Origin: Halomonas sp. UBA3074
Lineage (GTDB): Bacteria > Pseudomonadota > Gammaproteobacteria > Pseudomonadales > Halomonadaceae
Length of the DNA: 64,000 nt
Reading direction: 5' to 3'
NCBI RefSeq assembly: GCF_002366715.1
Contig: NZ_DFBS01000005.1
Location: 1-64,000, forward strand
Every line of letters starts with the position of its first letter. Within the stretch, counting starts at the first letter, position 1. Shown here in pieces: positions 7,361-15,907 of this stretch. The notes beneath the pieces are model-generated. The model worked only from the letters and a program-made list of their open reading frames with translations, did not search any database and was not told the origin of the DNA. Position numbers and translations under genes: made by a program.

Positions 7361-8938
7361 ATGACTCTAGAAGGCAAATTACTTATCGGCCAACAGGCCA
7401 TCAGCGGTCAGCAAACAGCTATTCATGCCGTGAATCCCGCCACCGGTGCAACCCTGGAGCCCGCTTATCCGGGCGGCAGCAAAAAAGATGTCGAGCGCGC
7501 TTGTGAGTTGGCCGAGGCCGCATTTAATAAATACCGTGAAACCAGCTTAGAGGAGCGTGCCACCTTCCTAGAGGCCATCGCGACCGAAATTGAAGCGATT
7601 GGCGAGACACTGACTGAGCGTGCCATGGCAGAAACTGGCTTGCCACGCGCCCGTTTAGAGGGTGAGCGTGGGCGTACCTGCGGCCAGCTGCGTTTGTTTG
7701 CTTCTGTTGTTCGCGCAGGCGAGTGGCTAGATATACGTATCGATCCGGCACTGCCGAATCGCGAGCCGCTGCCGCGTACGGATTTGCGTCAGCGTCATAT
7801 TCCTCTCGGCCCAGTGGCCGTTTTTGGTGCCAGTAACTTCCCGCTAGCGTTCAGCGTGGCCGGTGGGGATACTGCCTCTGCCTTGGCAGCTGGCTGCCCA
7901 GTAGTGGTGAAAGGGCATTCAGCGCATCCGGGCACTTCTGAATTGGTGGGACACGCTATTCAGCGTGCGATTGCCAAGTGCAGCTTACCGGAAGGTACTT
8001 TCTCTCTGCTGTTCGGTTCAGGACGTGAGATTGGTCAAGCTTTGGTGGCGAACCCTTATATTCAGGCGGTGGGCTTTACTGGCTCTCGCAGCGGCGGCAC
8101 CGCACTGATGGCGACAGCCCAAACACGTCCCCAGCCGATTCCGGTTTACGCCGAGATGAGCTCAATCAACCCAGTATTTTTGATGCCTGAAGCGCTGAAA
8201 GCACGCAGCAAAGCAATCGCTGAAGGGTTTGTTGCTTCCCTCAATATGGGGGCTGGCCAATTCTGTACTAGCCCTGGCTTGGTGATTGCGGTTCAAGGTC
8301 CAGAACTGGATGCCTTTGTTGAAGCTGCAGGCAACGCTGTGAAGCAAAGTGCTGCGCAAACCATGCTGACACCGGGCGTGCATGAGGCCTATGAGCAAGG
8401 TGTGGAGCAACTCTCCCAAAACGCACAAGTCACTGAGGTAGCGCGTGGTCAAGCAGGCGAAACCGCTCATCCATGTCAAGCAGGACTATTTGTGACCCAA
8501 GCGGAAGCGTTCTTAAATGACGCTACGCTACAAGAGGAAGTCTTTGGTTCTACCTCGCTGGTTGTAGCGTGTGCCGACACTGAGGAAGTTGCCCGTATCG
8601 CGGCGCTGCTTGAAGGCCAGCTCACTGCAACCCTACAGATGGACGATGGTGACTTGGCAGCGGCACAACAACTACTTCCTATCCTGGAACGGAAAGCCGG
8701 GCGCATTCTGGCCAATGGCTGGCCGACGGGCGTAGAAGTGTGCCACACCATGGTACACGGCGGCCCTTTCCCAGCAACGTCTAATTCCCGCACGACCTCG
8801 GTTGGCAGCGCAGCTATTTTCCGCTTCCTGCGCCCTGTGTGCTACCAAGCGTTGCCTGAAGACTTACTGCCAGAAGCATTGCACGACGGCAACCCTTATG
8901 GCGTATCTCGCCTAGTTGACGGCAAGCGGGAGGTATAA
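7361..8938 (+). CDS. NADP-type aldehyde dehydrogenase, 2,5-dioxovalerate (alpha-ketoglutarate semialdehyde) dehydrogenase
   Basis: Last step of oxidative pentose degradation: 2,5-dioxopentanoate to 2-oxoglutarate, feeding the TCA cycle. Length 525 aa, as in the KGSADH group with longer N-termini. Visible features are FGASNFPLAFSVAGGDTASALAAGCPVVVKGHSAHPGTSE for cofactor binding, the Glu in YAEMSSINP and the catalytic Cys in GAGQFCTSPG around residue 300. AGGAGG lies directly before the ATG. The gene is followed after 3 bp by the dehydratase gene, so the two are co-translated. Together with the SDR and ABC importer this gives a Weimberg-type pathway. Related ALDHs act on other semialdehydes, for example in glucarate or hydroxyproline breakdown, so the substrate is inferred from context. 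Confidence 0.8.
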   Translation: MTLEGKLLIGQQAISGQQTAIHAVNPATGATLEPAYPGGSKKDVERACELAEAAFNKYRETSLEERATFLEAIATEIEAIGETLTERAMAETGLPRARLEGERGRTCGQLRLFASVVRAGEWLDIRIDPALPNREPLPRTDLRQRHIPLGPVAVFGASNFPLAFSVAGGDTASALAAGCPVVVKGHSAHPGTSELVGHAIQRAIAKCSLPEGTFSLLFGSGREIGQALVANPYIQAVGFTGSRSGGTALMATAQTRPQPIPVYAEMSSINPVFLMPEALKARSKAIAEGFVASLNMGAGQFCTSPGLVIAVQGPELDAFVEAAGNAVKQSAAQTMLTPGVHEAYEQGVEQLSQNAQVTEVARGQAGETAHPCQAGLFVTQAEAFLNDATLQEEVFGSTSLVVACADTEEVARIAALLEGQLTATLQMDDGDLAAAQQLLPILERKAGRILANGWPTGVEVCHTMVHGGPFPATSNSRTTSVGSAAIFRFLRPVCYQALPEDLLPEALHDGNPYGVSRLVDGKREV

Positions 8939-8941
8939 GTC

Positions 8942-10120
8942 TTGAATACAACGCTTAATATCGCTGAGTATCTTCCTCAAGATATTGATAACGCTTTATT
9001 AGTTGGACGGGTGTGGCGTGATGATGGGAACCCAGGCCCCGCGTTAGTCGTCATACGGGCCGGTGAAGTCTTCGACATTTCTGTTCAAGTGGACTGCATG
9101 GCAGATTTGCTGGATGGTGACAACGTCAGCCACTTCGTTCGTACTGTGAAAGGTAAGTCGCTAGGCGCCGTTACAACTCTGCTGCACAATTCAATGGCAG
9201 AGCCAGCGGTTGCGCCTTATCTCCTTGCACCTTGCGACATTCAAGCTATCAAAGCCTGCGGCGTTACCTTTGCGGTTAGCTTGCTTGAACGCGTTATCGA
9301 AGAGCAAGCGGGCGGTAATGCAGCCAAAGCCAGCCTGCTACGAACGGAACTCAACGAGCTAATTGGCCAGGATCTCTCGCACATTAAGCCAGGTTCGGAA
9401 GAGGCCGCAACGCTAAAAGCCACGCTGCAAGCGCGAAGCGCTTGGTCCCAATACATGGAAGTAGGTCTAGGCCCCGATGCAGAAGTATTTACCAAGTCAC
9501 AACCGCTCTCGGCGGTTGGCTTTGGCAGCCGCGTGGGCTTACACCCTGCCTCAAAATGGAATAACCCAGAGCCAGAAATCGTGTTAGCGGTAGATTCCCA
9601 AGGTAACCCCAAAGGAGCCACGCTGGGTAATGACGTTAACTTACGCGATATAGAAGGACGTAGTGCACTTTTGTTAGGTAAGGCGAAAGATAACAACGCC
9701 TCCTGCGCAATCGGGCCATTCATCCGTATATTTGACGATGTTTATACACTCGATGAGGTGCGGCGAGCCCAAGTATCCCTGCGCATTGAAGGAAAAGACG
9801 ATGATTTTCTCCTTGAAGGTAAAAGCGATATGGAAAAAATTAGCCGTGACCCTCTCGACCTAGTTCAGCAAACAATCGGCGCACACCATCAGTATCCTGA
9901 TGGCTTCATGCTTTTCCTTGGCACCATGTTCTCACCCATCCAAGATCGGGATGGCGAAGGACAAGGTTTTACGCACCATGTGGGTGATCGTGTAACCATC
10001 TCTACGCCATTTTTAGGTGCGTTGGTGAACCACGTTGATTATTCAGATCAACTAGCACCTTGGACCTTTGGGATCCGAAGTTGGCAAAAGCACATCGCGA
10101 ATAAGCGCTCCTGCCAATAA
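8942..10120 (+). CDS. xylX: AraD1/FAH-fold 2-keto-3-deoxy-pentonate dehydratase
   Basis: Predicted to dehydrate 2-keto-3-deoxy-xylonate (or -arabinonate) to 2,5-dioxopentanoate, the substrate of the ALDH encoded just upstream. Length 392 aa. The N-terminus LVGRVWRDDGNPGPALVVIRAGEVFD and the C-terminal fumarylacetoacetate-hydrolase fold (EVGLGPDAEVFTK, GLHPASKWNNPEPEIVLAVD, LGNDVNLRDIEGRSALLLGKAKDNNASCAIGPFI) are those of the AraD1 family. Metal ligands should be the Glu residues in EPEIVLAVD and in the strand before it. The start is TTG at 8942, preceded by GGGAGG at 8928-8933 with 8 bp spacing. A hairpin terminator follows. D-xylose versus L-arabinose stereochemistry cannot be told from the sequence. 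Confidence 0.72.
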   Translation: MNTTLNIAEYLPQDIDNALLVGRVWRDDGNPGPALVVIRAGEVFDISVQVDCMADLLDGDNVSHFVRTVKGKSLGAVTTLLHNSMAEPAVAPYLLAPCDIQAIKACGVTFAVSLLERVIEEQAGGNAAKASLLRTELNELIGQDLSHIKPGSEEAATLKATLQARSAWSQYMEVGLGPDAEVFTKSQPLSAVGFGSRVGLHPASKWNNPEPEIVLAVDSQGNPKGATLGNDVNLRDIEGRSALLLGKAKDNNASCAIGPFIRIFDDVYTLDEVRRAQVSLRIEGKDDDFLLEGKSDMEKISRDPLDLVQQTIGAHHQYPDGFMLFLGTMFSPIQDRDGEGQGFTHHVGDRVTISTPFLGALVNHVDYSDQLAPWTFGIRSWQKHIANKRSCQ

Positions 10121-10154
10121 GAATACTCGGGGCTACTATACTTATTAGATAGTG

Positions 10155-10191
10155 CAACGGCTAAATATAGGTTCACCTTATTTAGCCGTTG
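10155..10191. terminator. Bidirectional terminator between the pentose genes and glmS
   Basis: 13-bp perfect stem (CAACGGCTAAATA / TATTTAGCCGTTG) with an 11-base loop and a short T stretch on the plus side. It lies between two convergent genes. Confidence 0.75.
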
Positions 10192-10226
10192 ATTTCACCC
10201 TTCCTTAACTCTCCCTTCTATTCCCG

Positions 10227-12053
10227 CTACTCTACCGTCACACTTTTAGCTAGGTTACGCGGCTGGTCAACATCGGTGCCTTTAAGCACGGCCACGTGGT
10301 AACTCAGCAACTGCAATGGCAGCGTATATAACAGCGGCGCCAGCGCTTCATGCACGTGGGGAAGCGTCAGAACGCGAATATCTTCCTGGGTATCCATACC
10401 TACACTTTCGTCGGCAAACACGAACAGTTGGCCGCCGCGGGCACGCACTTCCTGCAAGTTGGATTTCAGCTTTTCCAGCAGGTCGTCATTGGGGGCGACC
10501 GAAATCACCGGCATTTCGCTGTCCACCAGCGCCAGCGGGCCGTGCTTCAATTCACCGGCAGGATACGCTTCGGCATGAATATAGGAGATCTCTTTGAGTT
10601 TCAGTGCTCCTTCCAGCGCAATCGGGTAGTGAGCCCCACGTCCCAAGAAAAGCGCGTGGTTTTTCTCAGCAAAGGCTTGGGAAAGTGCTTCGATGTGGCT
10701 GTCTAGCGCCAGCACCTGTTGGCACACTGCAGGTAGCGTGCGCAGCGCGGCGATGATATCCGCCTGCTCGGCCTGCCCTTTTGCTTTGCTCACGGAAAGC
10801 GTGAGTAGCATTAGCGCCACCAGCTGAGTCGTAAAAGCTTTGGTGGAGGCGACGCCAATTTCAGGGCCGGCGCGTGTCATCAATGACATGTCCGACTCAC
10901 GCACCAATGAGCTGCCGGGCACGTTGCAAATCGCCAACGACCCCACGTAGCCCAGCGTTTTCGCAAAGCGCAGGGCGGCCAGCGTATCCGCCGTTTCACC
11001 CGACTGTGAAAGCGTCACGAACAGCGTGCCCTCAGGCACGACGGGGTGGCGGTAGCGGTACTCAGAGGCGACTTCGACCTGCACCGGCACGCCGGCATAG
11101 CGCTCTAACCAGTAACGCGCTACCAAGCCCGCATGGTAGCTGGTGCCGCAGGCAATAATATGCACTTGGCGGGTACGTTGGAAAAGCGCTTGCGCATCGG
11201 GGCCAAAGCTTTCCACTAACACACTGTGGGCACTTAGCCGGCCCTCTAATACCGCCTCGATCATTTGCGGCTGTTCAAAAATCTCTTTGAGCATGTAGTG
11301 GCGGTATTCGCCTTTGCTGGCAGCGCCGTCGCCGTGCTCAAAGGTATGGATAGGGCGTTCAACGTCGTCACCCTGACGATCCACAATGCGAATGGCGCCC
11401 TGCTCACGCAGCTCGACCAGATCGCCCTCTTCCAGATAAATAAAGCGATCCGTTACCGGCAGCAACGCCAGCGGGTCAGAGGCTAAAAAGGCTTCATTAA
11501 TGCCCACGCCCACCACCAGCGGGCTGCCCTGGCGAGCGCCCACCACGACCCCAGGCGCCTTGGCACTCATTACGCCCAGCGCGTAAGCACCCCCCAGGCC
11601 ATTGACAATCTGCTGGGTAGCTTCGAACAAGCTCGATCCGTTATCCAGCTTTTCGGCCAGTAAGTGAGCGATCACTTCGGTATCGGTTTCCGAGGTAAAT
11701 CGGTAGCCGCTTGCTTGCAGTTGGTCTTTAATGGATTCGTAATTTTCGATAATACCGTTATGTACCACGGCAACATCGTCACCACTATGATGCGGGTGTG
11801 CATTGGCTTCAGAGGGTTTGCCATGGGTGGCCCAGCGCGTGTGTGCGATGCCTGAAAACCCCGGCAGTGGCGCTTCTGCTAACTGCGCGGCCAGTGCCGC
11901 TACCTTTCCGAGCGCCCGGTGGCGGGTCAATGCGCCGTCGCTAAACACCGTCATACCGGCCGAATCGTAGCCGCGGTACTCCAGGCGTTTTAATCCTTCT
12001 AACAGAATTTCTTGGACGTTGCGCTCGGCAACGGCGGCAACAATGCCACACAT
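10227..12053 (-). CDS. glmS: Glutamine-fructose-6-phosphate aminotransferase (isomerizing)
   Basis: Makes glucosamine-6-phosphate from fructose-6-phosphate and glutamine, the entry step to UDP-GlcNAc for peptidoglycan and LPS. Length 608 aa from ATG 12053; the frame extends upstream, but processing must expose Cys as residue 2 (MCGIVAAV) and GAGGAG precedes this ATG. The N-terminal class II glutaminase domain (Cys2, the THTRWATHG-like AHTRWATHG) is followed by two SIS domains (ACGTSYHAG, TLSQSGETADT, GRGAHYPIALEGALKLKEISYIHAEA). The end LAKSVTVE is canonical. It is co-directional with glmU, 160 bp downstream of it. No glmS ribozyme-like leader was recognised. Confidence 0.97.
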   Translation of the reverse strand: MCGIVAAVAERNVQEILLEGLKRLEYRGYDSAGMTVFSDGALTRHRALGKVAALAAQLAEAPLPGFSGIAHTRWATHGKPSEANAHPHHSGDDVAVVHNGIIENYESIKDQLQASGYRFTSETDTEVIAHLLAEKLDNGSSLFEATQQIVNGLGGAYALGVMSAKAPGVVVGARQGSPLVVGVGINEAFLASDPLALLPVTDRFIYLEEGDLVELREQGAIRIVDRQGDDVERPIHTFEHGDGAASKGEYRHYMLKEIFEQPQMIEAVLEGRLSAHSVLVESFGPDAQALFQRTRQVHIIACGTSYHAGLVARYWLERYAGVPVQVEVASEYRYRHPVVPEGTLFVTLSQSGETADTLAALRFAKTLGYVGSLAICNVPGSSLVRESDMSLMTRAGPEIGVASTKAFTTQLVALMLLTLSVSKAKGQAEQADIIAALRTLPAVCQQVLALDSHIEALSQAFAEKNHALFLGRGAHYPIALEGALKLKEISYIHAEAYPAGELKHGPLALVDSEMPVISVAPNDDLLEKLKSNLQEVRARGGQLFVFADESVGMDTQEDIRVLTLPHVHEALAPLLYTLPLQLLSYHVAVLKGTDVDQPRNLAKSVTVE

Positions 12054-12213
12054 AATCACTCTCCTCGTTGATCCACCAGAGCACTTCACAGACGCTACTC
12101 AGCCAATCCGCAGAAAGGTAAAGCGACGGCCACTGATTATATATACGGCTTTTTAATGATCCTTAGCACTAATTTAAAACCCCTTTAAGCGCTGTTAGTA
12201 ACGCATTAACGCA

Positions 12214-13584
12214 CTATGACGCGTTAGGCTTGCTAGGGCGTAGCCAATCGATTTTTTCTAACTGACGACTACGCGTTACCGCCAGGGCGTAATCAGTCAC
12301 GTCTTTAGCAATCGTGGAGCCTGCTCCTATGGTGGCGCCTTTGCCTACCGAAACCGGCGCCACCAGGGCGGTATTCGAGCCAATAAAGGCATTATCACCA
12401 ATGTCGGTGTGATGCTTGTTAGCGCCGTCGTAGTTGCAGGTAATCGTGCCTGCCCCTACGTTCACGTCACGCCCCAACCGCGCATCGCCAACGTAGCTTA
12501 GGTGATTAATCTTACTGCCCTCACCCACATCGGCATTTTTCGTTTCCACAAAGTTACCCACTTTGGCTTTTACCGCTAACCGCGTGCCTGGGCGTAACCG
12601 TGCAAAAGGACCGATCTGATTGAGACCCGCCGCCACGGTACCTTCTATGACGCTGTGGGTGTCTACTACGCTTTCAGCGCCAATGGTGCTGTTTTTTATC
12701 ACGCAGTAAGGCCCAATGCGCACGCCTTCGCCAAGCTCCACTTCGCCTTCGAAGACGCAGCCCACGTCGATAAAGACATCATGGCCGCACGTTAATCGTC
12801 CGCGAATATCCAAGCGAGCCGGGTCAGCAAGCGCCACCCCCTGCGCCATTAGCTTGTCGGCAAGCTGCTGTTGATAAGCGCGTTCCAGTCGCGCCATTTG
12901 GGCGCGATTATTAACCCCTTCCACCTCAACCGCCGTGGCGGGCTGGGCGGTGCATACCTGGATGCCTTCATCGGCCGCCATGGCAATGACGTCCGTCAGG
13001 TAATACTCACCCTGGGCATTCTCAGCAGAAAGTTGCGGTAACCAGCGTTTTAACTGGGCACTGGTCATGGCCATAATGCCGGTATTGCATTCACAAATGG
13101 CTAGCTGGGCGCTGCTGGCATCTTTTTGTTCGACAATCGCCACCGCTTCGCCCGCGTCATTGCGTACGATTCGGCCATAGCCCATGGGGTCATCCAGCGT
13201 CACCGTTAACAGGCCGATGTGCTGTTCATCTACCTGGGCTAGCAACGTTTTCAAGGAATCACGCTGTAACAGGGGAACATCGCCATAGAGGATAAGCACC
13301 TTGCCGCTACCGAGCTGATCAAGCGCTTGAGCCACCGCGTGCCCCGTGCCTTTCTGCTCGGCCTGAACGGCAAACTGCACCGCTTTGTCAGCCAGCGCCT
13401 CGCGCAGCTGTTCAGCTCCATGGCCAATGACGACATGGGTACGATCAGGCTGTAACCCTGATGCAGTATCCATTACATGCTGCACCATCGGTTTACCCGC
13501 CAGGGTATGCAGCACCTTGGGAGTCTGAGATTGCATACGCGTGCCTTTGCCCGCAGCGAGAATGACGATATCCAGTTCTTGCAT
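12214..13584 (-). CDS. glmU: Bifunctional UDP-GlcNAc pyrophosphorylase / glucosamine-1-phosphate acetyltransferase
   Basis: Completes UDP-GlcNAc synthesis: acetylates glucosamine-1-phosphate and then couples it to UTP. ATG 13584 gives 456 aa, the usual family length, and has AGGTG seven bases upstream; a GTG at 13593 is in frame but less likely. The N-terminal uridyltransferase has LAAGKGTRMQS and the GDVPLL metal site. The C-terminal left-handed beta-helix has hexapeptide repeats (IGPYCVIKNSTIG ... VGNFVETKNADVGEG). The gene begins just after the apbE stop codon (13586), so the two are coupled. In E. coli glmU-glmS follow atpC; here mgtE, fieF, uppP and apbE intervene. Confidence 0.97.
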   Translation of the reverse strand: MQELDIVILAAGKGTRMQSQTPKVLHTLAGKPMVQHVMDTASGLQPDRTHVVIGHGAEQLREALADKAVQFAVQAEQKGTGHAVAQALDQLGSGKVLILYGDVPLLQRDSLKTLLAQVDEQHIGLLTVTLDDPMGYGRIVRNDAGEAVAIVEQKDASSAQLAICECNTGIMAMTSAQLKRWLPQLSAENAQGEYYLTDVIAMAADEGIQVCTAQPATAVEVEGVNNRAQMARLERAYQQQLADKLMAQGVALADPARLDIRGRLTCGHDVFIDVGCVFEGEVELGEGVRIGPYCVIKNSTIGAESVVDTHSVIEGTVAAGLNQIGPFARLRPGTRLAVKAKVGNFVETKNADVGEGSKINHLSYVGDARLGRDVNVGAGTITCNYDGANKHHTDIGDNAFIGSNTALVAPVSVGKGATIGAGSTIAKDVTDYALAVTRSRQLEKIDWLRPSKPNAS

Positions 13585-13585
13585 G

Positions 13586-14755
13586 TTATTCACCTGTTAC
13601 CGGTTGTTCGGCGGGCATGGTCGCTGGTGGGTTCGAGGCTGATAATTGCTCAATGCCCAGTTCATCCACCAACGATTCACCGAAATAATTAACGAATTCG
13701 GGTGAGGCGACACTGCGCCACTGCTCTCCATCACGCACGAGCAGGAGCACCTTGAGATCGTTTTCGATGGCCATCTGCATGGCCTCCTGCTCGCCTACTA
13801 CCAGCAGTGCTGTCGCCCAGGCATCCGCCCAAGCGTTGGAAGGGTGGAAAACCGATGCCGACGCCACCTGGTGAGTTACCGGTCGGCCTGACCGTGGATC
13901 GATAGTGTGCGAGAAGCGCTGCCCATCCACTTCAAAATAGTTGCGGTAGTCGCCGGACGTCGCCACCGACATGCTCTCTAGCGGAATGATATGTTGAGCA
14001 CGCTGCTGGCCATCTTCGGGTACTTCGATGCCAATTCGCCAAGGCGTCTGTTCGTCTTCATCACGCACGCCACGGGCGATCAGGTCACCACCTAAATTGA
14101 CCAGATAATGCTCGATTCCCTGCTGGTCCAGGTAAGCAGCTACTCGATCCGTGGCATGACCTTTGGCCACACCGGAAAGATCGACAAATACGTCTCGCGT
14201 ACGCCTTGCCTGCATCGCTTGGGTATCCACGTCTACCGCATCGAAGCCCACCTGGGAAAGCTGCTCGGCCAATACCTCATCAGCCGGCACTTCTTCGGGC
14301 CGGGCGCCCGGGCCAAAGCTCCATAAATTAACCAAATCTCCCACGGTAATATCAAAAGCACCGTGGCTGGCTTCAGCCACCGATTGGCTGATCGCCAACA
14401 CTTCAATCAGTTCGTTGGAAAGCGGCTGCCACTCCTGTAAGGGCGCCTCGTTAAAGGCGATCAGTTCGGAATCGTCACGGTAAGTGGACATCGCCTGATC
14501 GACGCTCTCGAGCTCTGCTTTGAAGCCCTCTTCCACTTCAAGCGACTCGCCTTGCGTAAGCGGATCCATAATGGTGACCTGATAAAAGGTACCAAAAATA
14601 TTGCCTTCAAAACGGACAGGCGGTTCCAGCGGACGATCACTTTCTGAACAGCCAGGCAATACCAGAAGAGCACCCAGCAAAACACTCATGAGGACTAACG
14701 GACGCGCCCACCGAACCGCCTGTCCTGACGCCCTTTTTTGATACGACTTTTTCAT
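13586..14755 (-). CDS. apbE: ApbE-type FAD:protein FMN transferase, lipoprotein
   Basis: Attaches FMN from FAD to Thr/Ser of exported flavoproteins such as NqrB/C or RnfG. Length 389 aa. A signal peptide with a lipobox (VLPGC, Cys about 36) makes it a periplasmic lipoprotein. Family motifs seen are the FGTFYQVTI start, MSTYRDDSELIAFN, DLSGVAKGHATDRVAAYL, LVNLGGDLIARG and DPRSGRPVTHQVASASVF, followed by ADAWATALLVVG with the Mg-binding Asp. No NQR or RNF genes lie in the window, so its clients are encoded elsewhere. Genes for cell-wall precursors (uppP, glmU, glmS) surround it and run in the same direction. Confidence 0.92.
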   Translation of the reverse strand: MKKSYQKRASGQAVRWARPLVLMSVLLGALLVLPGCSESDRPLEPPVRFEGNIFGTFYQVTIMDPLTQGESLEVEEGFKAELESVDQAMSTYRDDSELIAFNEAPLQEWQPLSNELIEVLAISQSVAEASHGAFDITVGDLVNLWSFGPGARPEEVPADEVLAEQLSQVGFDAVDVDTQAMQARRTRDVFVDLSGVAKGHATDRVAAYLDQQGIEHYLVNLGGDLIARGVRDEDEQTPWRIGIEVPEDGQQRAQHIIPLESMSVATSGDYRNYFEVDGQRFSHTIDPRSGRPVTHQVASASVFHPSNAWADAWATALLVVGEQEAMQMAIENDLKVLLLVRDGEQWRSVASPEFVNYFGESLVDELGIEQLSASNPPATMPAEQPVTGE

Positions 14756-14808
14756 AGCTGCCTTGCCTTAACGTGATGCCCCAAAACGATATTTTTAATG
14801 TGAAGCGC

Positions 14809-15609
14809 TTAAAAATGAAAGAACCATAGCAACCAAGCGCCAAACAGGACGCGATAAATAACAAACGGCTGCATTCCCAGTTTTTTGATAATTACCAGAA
14901 AGTAGTGAATACACAAATACGCACTTATTCCCGACAATAACGTACCTACCAACATCGCTGACCAATCAATCGGCTGCGAGGCGTTCATTAGCCCTAAGGC
15001 CTCTAAACCGCCGGCCAATACGATGACCGGAATCGAAAGCAAAAAAGAGAAACGCGAGGCGCCTTCTCGGCTCATCCCCACCATCAAGGCCGCCGTTATG
15101 GTAATGCCCGAGCGCGAGGTACCGGGAATTAGCGCCAGCGCCTGGGCACCACCAATAGTCAAAACGTCTTTTAAACTCAGTTGGTATTCACTGCGCGTTC
15201 CGCGCTTCTGCCAATCGGCATACCCCAACAATAGCCCGAAACCAATTAAACTGAAGCCAATAATCAGCGTGGAGCGCATATAGTGAGAAATAACATCGTG
15301 CAGCAGTAAGCCAATAATCCCCACGGGGATGGTCGCTAACATGACCCAAAAAGCGAGCCGGGCATCTTCGTTAACGCCTTTACCCCGTAAGGCGGCCAAG
15401 CTGCTGCAGATCATTTGCCAAATTTCATGCCGGAAATAGAGGATGACCGCGGAGAGACTGCCCAGATGTAGGGCCACATCAAATGCCAAGCCTTGATCTT
15501 GCCACTCTGTCAGCACAGGCACCAAAATCAGGTGGGCAGAGCTTGAAACGGGTAAAAATTCTGAAATTCCCTGAACAACCGCTAACACCACCACCTGGAG
15601 CCAATCCAT
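14809..15609 (-). CDS. uppP: Undecaprenyl-diphosphate phosphatase
   Basis: Integral membrane enzyme that recycles the lipid carrier C55-PP to C55-P for peptidoglycan and O-antigen synthesis; also called bacA. Length 266 aa from ATG 15609 (MDWLQVVVLAVVQG), preceded by AGGA; the longer frame to 15648 is not needed. Diagnostic motifs are GISEFLPVSSSAHL near the N-terminus and the PGTSRSGITITAAL segment, which carry the catalytic Glu, Ser and Arg. About eight hydrophobic segments. First gene of the run uppP-apbE-glmU-glmS. Confidence 0.96.
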   Translation of the reverse strand: MDWLQVVVLAVVQGISEFLPVSSSAHLILVPVLTEWQDQGLAFDVALHLGSLSAVILYFRHEIWQMICSSLAALRGKGVNEDARLAFWVMLATIPVGIIGLLLHDVISHYMRSTLIIGFSLIGFGLLLGYADWQKRGTRSEYQLSLKDVLTIGGAQALALIPGTSRSGITITAALMVGMSREGASRFSFLLSIPVIVLAGGLEALGLMNASQPIDWSAMLVGTLLSGISAYLCIHYFLVIIKKLGMQPFVIYRVLFGAWLLWFFHF

Positions 15610-15907
15610 AAAAAATCCTATGCATGAAAAACAATTGATGGGTTGCAATGGCGCTTAAGGATACACATCCGTCTATTCTTTGTCCGCCACTGCTTTTGCT
15701 GAAATTGCCGCGTTGGGATGCTCATCACAACGAGTTCATTACAATGACCTACGCCCTGTCATTAAGAACGCAGTGAAGCAATCTCAGGGGTTAGGCTGAC
15801 GCTACCGAATGTGATGAATGAGCCGTTCAATCACATGACCGCTATAGACGCTATAAGGAGTGCGCTACAATAGGCATCATCGAATGCATGCGCCTTGTAA
15901 GGTACCC

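Noticed and set aside
12054..12213. glmS leader considered as a glmS ribozyme
   Set aside because: The ribozyme is known from Firmicutes, and this 160-bp gap shows no convincing fold or conserved core.
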